This document shows, piece after piece, positions 36,801-46,320 of a DNA stretch of 64,000 nt. The notes below the pieces were generated by a model. The model saw only the letters and a list, made by a program, of their open reading frames with translations. It ran no database searches and was not told the origin of the DNA. Positions within the stretch are counted from its first letter, which is position 1; each line of letters begins with the position of its first letter. A program made the translations under genes and the position numbers. The stretch is from Thamnidium elegans (lineage: Eukaryota > Mucoromycota > Mucoromycetes > Mucorales > Mucoraceae): NCBI GenBank assembly GCA_025201345.1, contig JAIXMG010000029.1:124001-188000 (forward strand), given 5' to 3'.

Positions 36801-39800
36801 GTTTTCCAAGTAACAGTTGCCGTCTTCCATTTTTTTTCGAAGCGCTTGTAAGTCCAATTCATGCTCTTTCAAATTTTGATGTAACCGATCAAACTTTTCT
36901 TCCAAATTCTGAGAGATTTCTATCAATCCTTCTCTATCCAAAGACTTGGCATTGAGCTTGTCACCACTTTCCAATAAAGATTGAATACGGGTCAGTAATT
37001 CCACAGCTTCGTTCTCTTTTCCATTATTCAGTCTATCGAGTATGATATTAAGATCCCTTTCTCGAACTTGTAAATCTTGTACAGAGAATGAGCCAATGTC
37101 ATAAATATTGATTTTTGCCTTTTGGATCATCATTAAGCGGTCGTCTGCCCAATCACATAGACCAATACCCGAATCCAAGTACTCTTTTGAATATTGGTAT
37201 AGTTGTAAAATATCTCGAAAAAGTAATATGCCATCATCTAAATCCTCACTCAATAAGATTAAACCATCACATTTCTCTGTAATTACTTGTTGAATTTCCT
37301 CATTGGACGTTGTATTTGGCCCTTTATCTAATCCAAGCCCATATGTAGGATAAGGGATACGACAAGCAGCCACTGTAACTAGTTGTGAAACTCTTTCGTT
37401 TATGATTTGAATACGAGCAGTTAATTCTCGGTCGTTTTCTCTTGAATAAGAATTTATTTCTGTATCGCTTAAATCCAACTTCAATAATTCTGCATCTTCA
37501 AATACTGCTTCAGTCTGATACAAGAAATCCATTACATTTAATCTTTGCTCAACTACATTCCTGGTAAATGTTAAGCATTTCATTAAATCTTCCAGACTCT
37601 GCTCACAGCTCATTTGCCTAGATTTTAAATGATGCGGTAACTCTACTCGTGATATACTGTCTAAATATTGAAAATGATTTATCGTTTTCGTAAATTGATC
37701 TAAATCAAATGCAGCTACTTTTTTTTCAAACATTAAAAGTTGTTGTATAACGGCTTCCTTTTGCTTTTCCTTTTCCAAGAATTGCTCTCGTTTAGTTTTA
37801 TTCTCGGTTATATCCCCTTCAAATAATTTCCAGCGAGCATCAAATTCGAGAAAATTGTCCACCAGAGTTTTGGTCTCGTCTAACCAATCTACTGTCTTGA
37901 TATACTCTTCTTCCCATGATACACGTTGAGTGAGTAACTGTAAATCATAGTTTTTTTTCCTCAATGAATGCATTAACTTATCCAACGTGGCGAGCGTGGT
38001 AAGTGTAATTTCAATAGTTGTTGTGTCAGCCGGACTTAAATCTTTACCAGCCCGACCAGAGCCAGTGAGTGTTTTAACATGAGACCTTAATCTTGCCATA
38101 TCTTCTTCATTAAAAGAATCAATTTCTTTTTCTAATAATGAGTATGTGGCATTAAACTGTTGTACTTGATCATACGATACAGATAACTCCAAACCCAATT
38201 GATCAGGTAATGTTATACTTTCCAATTTTTCAATATGAATCTTTATCCATTGTTCAATTCTTTCTGCTTCAGCAAACCAAATACGTACTTCTTCAACCCA
38301 ATTTTTAACCATTAAATTTTTACTGGAAATTGATTCAAATTTTGTGAAATAACAGGCATCTTGAGCTGGGTCCATTGTGATCAAGTCGTTAAAATTAGTT
38401 TGTAAAGTTTCTACTAATCCAGTTGTCTTTTCAATACGCGTTTCTAGTTCTTGAACATCATAGTGTGTCGTAATTGACTTCAGCATTTTGTTTTGCACAA
38501 CATCTAATTCTTGTCGAATGGATATACACATACGGCCAAACGCAAATCCTCTTCTAAAGTTGGATAAGTTAATATCTGATTTCTCAAATTCGTCCAATAC
38601 AGCTTGATGTAACTGAAATAGCTGAGTTTTAGGTATCACGACCAAAGGATCATTCTCCCATTTAGAGTCCAGTTCTTCAATGTAATTTTGAAATAAGAAA
38701 AAATCTCCATCTGTTAAAGTTTGAAATTCTGATTGTAAGATTTTAAAATTTCGGTCATAGACTGCATAATCTTCTTCAGTAGCCTGTAACGGATGAACTA
38801 CTCGAATCATTTGTTGCTGGTGTTGTTGAGATATATCATCACCGCTTAAGATACTACTATTCTCATAATTTCTTGAATTTGACGCAGTTGTACTATCATC
38901 AGTCAAAGAATAATCTAGCGAGCCTACAGAGGATGATAGTCGTCTAGTTGGCATATTTGATAGTAATCGGTTATTCAAATTGTTCAACTTTTCAGAAAGA
39001 ATTGAAACCTTTGATTCAAAGTATTCCAAATCATTCGGAATATTTGATACGACATCGCCATATTTCAATACTGTAGTTTTAGATATATTTAATTTCTGTA
39101 AACTGAAAGTAGAAGTAAAGGTGGTTATGCTACTGTTTTTGAATCGTTCTATATCTTTATGTCTTTGTACTATCTTTTCTTTTGTTGGATTAAAGAGACT
39201 AGGTACTAGCTCTACAAGATATGCAATAATGGCAGATTCATCCTGTTCATCGTCCGATAATGGATCAAATAAAGCTGGAACATGATAGTTTTCTGATATC
39301 ATTTGTAAAGTAGTAGATAGATGGTATTGTTGATGAAACATGTCAGGTACAATGTGTGGGTTATGGTAATGAATAATAGCTAATAAATATATTCCAGTTT
39401 TCCATGATGGTAATGTAAAATCGGTTAAAGGTGGTATTAGAGATGCATTAACATAGTCTGATAATATGAAGCTTGACCATGAAAATAAAACAATTTTGAC
39501 ATCTTGTAAATTGTCGGGTATAAATTGAGGATTCTATATATATTAATATAAGGGTTAATTATGTTATACGGCATATAAATTTATATAATTTTGTGTATTA
39601 CATGAAAAGTAAAAGATAATTCTTTGTTCTGTAATATTGTATGTGTGATAGTAAACGCTTGATATTGTGCCTGGACAATACTTAAAACCGCCAAAATTTG
39701 ATTTTCATCGCCATTTAAATAAGCTGAAATATCAATTACATTTTCAGGTAATAGTGAACAGACAGGTATTGTTGAACTAATTTCATTCAATAATAAAGGG

Positions 39801-39952
39801 ATATCGTTATTTAGCAACTTAAAATCTGTATTGTTAAATATTGACTGAATAAATAAGACAAGTGTTTCAGTCTTTTTAAACTGTTCTATACTCGCAATGT
39901 TGAAATAAAGATTAACCCAATTGAATAAACTAGATTGTTGAAATAGTGTCAT
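33894..39952 (-). CDS. Spectraplakin-like cytolinker: tandem CH, spectrin-like coiled coils, GAS2 (GAR) domain
   Basis: Two exons, 39952-39602 and 39533-33894; 1996 residues. Residues about 8-100 resemble a divergent first calponin-homology domain (FNWVNLYF ... VIDISAYLNGDENQILAVLSI). Residues about 125-235 form a second CH domain (LFSWSSFILSDY ... SWKTGIYLLAIIHYHNPHI ... AIIAYLVELVPSLF). The pair is the usual actin-binding module. About 1500 residues of heptad-rich helix with spectrin-like spacing and recurring Trp follow. Near residues 1830-1890 lies a GAS2-related (microtubule-binding) domain: YKIQVKMVPGEVGKYWFG and VLRSRMVMVRVGGGWVEL. The basic tail has Ser/Thr-Pro sites. This is the architecture of animal spectraplakins on a smaller scale. 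Actin-microtubule crosslinking is inferred. Confidence 0.88.
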
Positions 39953-41713
39953 TTAGTGCGCCATAAAAAAAAAAAAAAATAGTAGAGAAGAAAAAAGAAC
40001 GCCATAATAGTGATATGCAGAACTAAGTTTTCCGAATACTGTGCCACGAATCTCTTGTTGCAACACGTTCTTTCAATCTAATTTTCCAGACCCGAACGTG
40101 CGAGGAAGCTTTTCAGTGTTTACCATCATGTGACATACTATGTGACATGATCGTAATAAATATGGCCAGTTTTAATATTCGAGATAGTATACATCTTTTT
40201 TCAGTGTAAAGCTATGATTGTATCTGCAAAAAAATAAAAATTAATAACTAGGGTATTTCCCATGATGTACAAGAATAATAACCAACTAGACCTAAATTTA
40301 ACTTCCACTCATACCACAAAAAAAAAAGAATATAATGTTGAAGTTCTTATATCTATATATTCATTTTTGATAGTTTCCTGTATCTCGTGCCAGCACATAT
40401 GCATATATATATATGTGTGCTTGAGCCCATGGTACCTGCATGTACATTACATCTTTCCTTGTCAAATTGATCTGGGTACTACCATTAGTCGGACTTGATG
40501 TCATTTCAAATTGATTTATACTTTAAATACAGTAACAGTGAGAACGGTCCGAAAAAAACAAAACTTTAAAGCTTATTAAATATTAAGAGAGCGTCATTTT
40601 TAATATATTTGCAAAAGAAAAAAGAAAACCGACTAAATACTTTGTATTTATTGCTACTTGTGTTAATTTTTTTTTATACTTTATCTAAAGTACCTCTTAT
40701 TTGCTAGAAATCCTTTTATTATGTATTCGAAAATGGTCTGAGAGACATCGTTGATCTAAGTAAGACCTATGAGAAACTCCTTTTCCGGATCTGACTATAT
40801 TGTCTATCTCGGTGCTAATACAAAAAGAAATAACCTTCCTTAGCTGTAGAAGTTTACTACCGTACTTTTAAATTATCCGAATGGGTGTAGCATTTATTAA
40901 TTTTGCTGACCGACGACACGATCTGGTCGCTCTTGATCGTTATCATCGTCCTTAATATTTGTCCTATTGTATGGAATAAACCAAATTTTTTTTAAAGCGT
41001 ATCTTAGATCATTGTTGCTTGGTTTATTCGTTAAAGCTTTTTACCCGGTGTCTAGAGAGTAATATGGCTGAACCTGTATTAACTAACTCAATTTTATTAT
41101 AAGTTAGATTGCTGCTGTTAGATTTATTTGTTGAAACTGTGTCCCAGTGTTCAGTGGGTAATAGCTCTGATAAATTGGTATGTAAACATAACATTTGTCT
41201 ACATATAAATTCATACTAAGATCAAATTATGTTTTATTAGTATTGGGACAGGCACTTTGACGCTACTGCAAGATCCAAGACACAAACAAACAAAAAAAAA
41301 ACGAAAAGTTTCATTAGCCTTCGAATCCCTTTATTAGGTAAGAAAAGTTTTGTGACAAGTTTTATTTCTTATTCTGTAGCGAAATAAGGAGGTTCGCTCA
41401 TTTTATTATTCTTTTGGTTCACTTATGTTTTAAATTTCGCGATGCCTGGATGCCTTGTTCTCCTCTACTGGGTTTTCATTCTCCAGCATGTAGCTTAATT
41501 TACTACATTTTTTGGGAATACATGGTCTCTATCTTCTCATGGTTATTCCTGCTAGTAAGAGCCTTTTGATTTGAGCTTCAGAATCGAGCTCAAATGAATC
41601 TTGTAATAAATCATGCACTATTATACCAAAGAAAATTATTGCCAGTTGACTATTCGAACATATCTGAATTTTTTTCTAAACTTACAAAGAAGTAGAAATT
41701 GAAATCTGACAGA
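39953..41713. other. Intergenic, 1.8 kb
   Basis: Contains an ATGTGACAT pair in an imperfect palindrome (40125-40151) upstream of the cytolinker gene and two diverged copies of a roughly 60-bp segment (about 41012-41070 and 41110-41170). No gene recognised. Confidence 0.55.
40125..40151. promoter_or_regulatory. Imperfect palindrome with paired ATGTGACAT
   Basis: Outer arms ATCATGT and ACATGAT are perfect inverted repeats. Inside them ATGTGACAT occurs twice in direct orientation. It lies about 175 bp upstream of the cytolinker start codon. Regulatory role is inferred from position. Confidence 0.3.
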
Positions 41714-43341
41714 ATGGTAGAAGATATTGTGTTTAAAGCTTCAGAAGAATTCATTGTAGAACAGTAAGTATTTTGAATATGTAGTTATATTACTTTATTT
41801 GTTTTGGTTAATTCTTAGTACACCACCATTTACCCCACCTGTGCCGTAAATTTTTTTGGTACATCGCCAGTGCCAATTTATGCCGTAATTTTTTGGTGCG
41901 CTTCCAACAATAACAGGTACTTTACATGTAAAAACGACTTTTTTTTCTTAATGTCGTGAGAAAGGAAATCGCGATGATTAAATTAACCTATTTATCGTGA
42001 TTAAATTAACTTATTTATTCCATCCTTTTTTTTTTTTTTTTATATATACAAGCAAGTATCTTTTATATAATCAAATGTCTAAATATTTCAAAAAGAGCTT
42101 CCCTATGATATGGTGTACCAGGCATTTCCCTAAACTGGCACTGGTGATGTAAATGGTGGTGCGCCAAGAATTAACCTTTGTTTTTCAGTAACTAACACTG
42201 ATTTAGTCCTGCTCATTCTTTCATTTTTAACACAAAGGATCCAGTTTGGAAAGAAGCCTTCTCACAATTTGAGTTTGATAAAATAGAGGCTGCAGGAAAT
42301 ATTTTCCAATTTAACAAGCTGTTCCCTCCTGACTTGTAAAATATAATACTCAAATTGAATAAAAAAGCATGAGTTGTATTGCACATAGTACTTACCTTAT
42401 GTTTTAAAAGTCTAACTTTAGGGATATCTATGATGCAGTTGCCGCCGTTGAAGCTCACCCAGTTGATAACCCGGACAAATTCTGGTTAAAACAAAGCATC
42501 TTAAACTATGAAATGCTGTTTATAGATAATGAAATTTTATTACCATCATAGACAGAACAAGACTTACTTGATGATGTATTTGGCTTTATAAAAACAAGCT
42601 ACCGACTTAGTGGAACTAAAGCATATGGGTAAGAACATTATATTGTTTTAAAAAAGAAACATCCCTTTTGTAATTAATTTGACTTATATTCTCTAATAGC
42701 GCTAAACAAAGCCAATCATCAAGTGAGTGTAAAAACTCAACAAGATCAATGGGTTCCTCATCACAAGCTCAACGAAAGCAGTCGGAAGAAAATGCTGATT
42801 TAAGCTTCTCATAAACTCTTTTTGTCTTGAGATTGGCCTCAAGGATCATGGCCCAAATGATACCAAAGAATTGAACGAAAGTTCAATTCAAACACCATTA
42901 ATGATGAAAAACTTCTGTTTACATCTTGTTTCTCAATACAAAATGAGCCCAAATAAAATCAAAATCATGGGTATTATCATTAGTGGTAAGAAAAAGAAAA
43001 TTTTAAAAAAAAAAACGATGTTCATATTAAAGATTTATCTCCCGTTTTTAGGCCTCAATATCAAAGCTTTGGGTATGTCGTTTAATAATGGTTCCATATC
43101 ACTTAAGTCTATCTCTGATAGACTTCATATGCCAGAAACTGTTTGTGAAATACCACGCCTTCTTCCTCCGGTATTAAATCGCATATACAATTTAAACGAA
43201 GTGCGACAACTACTAATAAGAAAAGAAAGTCAAAAGAAAACCATTAATATATTTCCTTTGGCTTCCATTTATTTTATTATTACCATCACCTATGCTATTG
43301 TCACTTATATTACTAGCACTTATTATTATCGCTTATTATAA
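41714..43341 (+). pseudogene. Broken gene of an unnamed Mucoromycota-type family (HMPETVCEIPRLLPPVL motif)
   Basis: Exon pieces 41714-41763, 42207-42335, 42422-42628, 42700-42985 and 43052-43341 join in phase with good splice sites, but two lesions are present. An in-frame TAG sits at 42549-42551. A single-base frame shift near 42800-42806 separates the Ser-rich segment from the following LEIGLKDHGPNDTKEL part. The C-terminal exon carries ALGMSFNNGSI and HMPETVCEIPRLLPPVL, which I recall as characteristic of a multicopy hypothetical family in Mucorales; that recollection is unverified. Function unknown. Intron 1 contains the MITE-like element. Earlier exons upstream of 41714 are possible. After the conserved part the frame runs on into an Ile/Tyr-rich tail, suggesting the native stop is lost. 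Confidence 0.6.
41806..42176. mobile_element. MITE-like insertion, 371 bp, 40-bp terminal inverted repeats, 8-bp target duplication
   Basis: The first 40 bases (starting GGTTAATTCTT) match the reverse complement of the last 40 at 34 positions. The element is flanked by the same 8-mer TTTGTTTT at 41798-41805 and 42177-42184. Subterminal repeats (TGCCGTAA...TTTTTTGGT, twice) lie inside the left end. It has no coding capacity and contains a T17-like run. An 8-bp duplication is typical of hAT-type transposition; superfamily assignment is tentative because the termini do not show a classical hAT start. It sits within intron 1 of the broken gene. Confidence 0.7.
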
Positions 43342-43589
43342 TCATTTACTACTATTGTTATTACTTATTATCGCTTTTATTATATCATGTATAGCAATCC
43401 CCCCCCCCTTTAATTATTTTATATTCAATAAATCACTTCAGTACGTTTATCAGTCGTCATTTTATTCTTTTTTATTGTAGATAGATTAAGACAATGTATT
43501 ATGCATACTTCGAGAAGATGGCCATCATTGTTAAAATTAACAAACAAACAAATACATAAAGAAATAAGTACAGAACAATTAAGTCTCCT

Positions 43590-43968
43590 TTATTTTGTTG
43601 AATGTGAAGTTGTTGAATGTAAAGTTGTCAATCTTTTTTCTTTGAGGTCATCAATGATTTCCTTACTCCATGTATCTTCTCGTTCCCTCGATCCAACAGA
43701 AAGAGATAAGCTATGAGCAGCGTTCTTAAACGCTTGCTTCCAAAGAGCTCTGTACTCATTGATTGGCGTGTTATTATATCTCGAAAGTATAAATGGTCGC
43801 ATGTCGGAAACGAATCTATTCCAGGAAACATTAGGTCGATCTTCAAGTTGGAATAGTAGGTTTGAGTGTATTTCTAAAATCAAAGATCATAAGGAGAAGA
43901 GCTAATACATTAGTATACTTTTCAATATTAACTCACATACCATCTTTTAAATCCTTATAGATTCCCAT
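43590..43968 (-). CDS. Small two-exon gene of unknown function
   Basis: Exons 43968-43941 and 43873-43590 with a 67-nt intron (GTATGTGAGT donor, TTTTAG acceptor) give a 103-residue protein. The body reads ...DRPNVSWNRFVSDMRPF... and ends in a charged, Ser/Thr-rich tail; it is probably all helical with several Trp/Phe residues. I do not recognise a family. It lies convergent to the broken gene and next to a LINE remnant, so it may itself be a remnant of a larger mobile-element or host protein. Confidence 0.45.
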
Positions 43969-44077
43969 AATAACAGCAAATAATATAATGTAGGAACTAA
44001 AGGAAGAAAGGTAACAGTTGGCACTTTTTTTTTTTTATTTTTACGCGAATTTTATTTTCATTGGGTGCACGCATATT

Positions 44078-44530
44078 GTACAACTCTCAGAAAAACTCTG
44101 TCACGAACGTCTTACCACACAGCGTGCTGAATGCAACTCCAAACTTTTGCTCGCATGTAGACCGGTTCCAACTATCGATCCCTTTTTATGGTTACCTACG
44201 ACATATGTTGATCGTAGTCGAATACTTTCCTGACAGTTTGGTTGACTGCTTGGTGGGCCACCTAAAGGTTGTCTTTACCATCCGTCCACTCATTTCAGCA
44301 AAGCGCATGCTATTGACTGTCTACATATGCACTCTCGCCTACTTCTACCAACTTCCATTAAGGATCCTCTCTCTTTCCTGCTCAACCTCCTTCCTCAACA
44401 TAAGCCGAGAGATCCTCAAGACATATCTGCCTGGGTATATCGTTGACCCATCCTCTGTACTATTCTGCATGAAGCGGAGACAACTACATACATTAGATGA
44501 CCGCTTATAATGCGCGGTGCTTCAACACCT
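44078..44530 (+). mobile_element. Decayed non-LTR (LINE) retrotransposon fragment, C-terminal region
   Basis: One frame reads ...KLCHERLTTQRAECNSKLL..., then DPFLWLPTTYVDRSRIL, HPSTHFSKAHAIDCLHMHSR and KDPLSFLLNLLPQHKPRDPQD, with stop codons near 44232, 44243 and 44443. The spacing of Cys/His and the 'DPLSFLLN-LP' block resemble the C-terminal tail after the reverse transcriptase in Mucorales LINEs; this is from memory of the family, not from a search. No reverse transcriptase core, 5' part or poly-A end is visible. It is inactive. Confidence 0.5.
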
Positions 44531-45554
44531 TCAGTCTCACGCGATAAGCCAGCAGTAACCTTTGTCAACATCATTGATCTAATCTTGATAACTTCTGTTA
44601 CTGGTTGACGTGTATGTTGTATATTTAGAAAATATACAAACAAAATATAATCAACAATACTGCTAGTAAAATTATAAGTTATTCAAAAAAGAATTAACCA
44701 TCCACTTTATTCAAAAACATAAACATTATATATGAGCGACATTAAATAGCTAAATCACAAAGATTGTACTACATAAATTACAACAAAAGAAATCCCATAC
44801 TTCGCTGTAGCGTTAATAAAATCTTTAGAGATGTCGAGTTCACAATTTCAGGTTTTCTGACAAAATAATGTCGAGTCTTTCGTTTTTTTTTTTTAAGCAT
44901 GTATTTTAATACAATATAAAACAGATGTTGATCATGTCTTCTTTTAATTAGGGATCACGCCCAGTGTTCTTAAGATACAATACTATGATCATTAAACTTT
45001 ACATGTGTTGTATGATCTAATAGTCACGTAATAATAGACGCGTTATCCAATATAATATTAGTAATTTACTCCAAAATAAGCATACATATGTTATATTTAA
45101 CACTTCTTGGAGTACGAACAGATTTTCGATAGTACCTTCTGACTATTTTTTTTTTTTTTAGTATATAGTATTACATAATGCGGCACTCGATTCGTAATGG
45201 TTTCCCCGAAGTAAATATTATACTCGAAGCACTTTTTAAGGGCACGATGTTTATTAAAGCTATGCGTTAATACTTGTAGTAAATCGATACTACTATATCG
45301 TCTAGAGCTTTACAGAAACAATTGTATATCTACTTGGAATTTGATAGTAATTTTTTGAATTTTTTTTTTTTTTACCTTGTTTTTATACAGTTATAAATGC
45401 TTTTGTTTGTAAAGCTTAAATTTATTATCAAAGCTTTAATATTTTGTTTCATAAAATTAAGCGTTTTTTTATTTATTTGCTATCCGTTTTATCTGTAAAT
45501 AAAGCGACTTTTTATTTTGTTAGGACCGAGTGTTTGCTTCCGGCTCCATGAGCT

Positions 45555-45595
45555 AATTTTCTCGTCTTACGTAAAGAAGTTGGTACGAGAAAATT
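45555..45595. repeat. Inverted repeat, 11-bp perfect arms, 19-nt loop
   Basis: AATTTTCTCGT at 45555-45565 pairs with ACGAGAAAATT at 45585-45595. It lies in noncoding DNA; function unknown. Confidence 0.6.
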
Positions 45596-46149
45596 GTTTG
45601 TTTAAAAGCCAATTCCAGTTTATCTAAAGACATATACTTAATCTATATCATTTAAGAGCATTGGCTCGAGATAAAAAAAAATAATCATATTCATCTCAAT
45701 TTAAGGAGCTATAATATAGTTTACTTGGAGTCTATAAGGTTTTGGTCGGGGCAGCGAGTTCGTGCTTATTACAACTAGAAAAAAAAACAACTACATGTTC
45801 TCTAGTGACACAACATCATTCTATCTCTCTCTCTCTTTTTTAATACCATTAGAACTCTTTGAAAACGCCAACCACATATTTATTACAAGTATTCAATAAA
45901 AAAGACTTTCAGTTCCACCATCTTTATGCATATGATATATATATATATATAAAAACGATCTATACCATTTTTTCGATAAACCCGTAGAAATCCGCTTTTT
46001 AAAAAAAATACAAAAGACATACCTCATAAATAAATGATCTAATCTGGTTGGACTACAAAATAGTTGGGGGAGGCGCTGTACCTGAATGTGGTACTATTTA
46101 ACCATTGTTTACAGTACCATAATGCGACGGAGTTGATATTTCATGGCAC

Positions 46150-46157
46150 TATATAAA
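46150..46157 (+). promoter_or_regulatory. TATA-like box of the glutamate decarboxylase gene
   Basis: TATATAAA, about 165 bp before the ATG, in a region ending in a T/C-rich leader. Position suits a core promoter; not proven. Confidence 0.4.
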
Positions 46158-46320
46158 CAAATTACGCATCTCTTCTTTAATACACAAAAAAAAACCCGAT
46201 GAGAGTACCTGTCACAAACAGACTTTGTTCTGCTTATAAAAGATCCCAGTATCTTCCATACTTTTTTTTCTTTTTTTTTTTTTCACATATAATTTTTTTT
46301 AAATATAAAACAAGCACATC

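Larger units (their letters stand above)
44531..46320. other. Intergenic upstream of glutamate decarboxylase
   Basis: AT-rich with several T runs. A hairpin with perfect 11-bp arms (AATTTTCTCGT / ACGAGAAAATT) lies at 45555-45595, and a TATA-like box at 46150. No gene seen. Confidence 0.6.

Noticed and set aside
42213..42458. 81-codon minus-strand frame
   Set aside because: Antisense to exons 2-3 of the broken gene, whose plus-strand splicing and motifs are better supported.
43292..43480. Hydrophobic 62-codon frame after the broken gene
   Set aside because: Product of ATT/ATC/TTA-rich DNA; overlaps the pseudogene tail and has no independent support.
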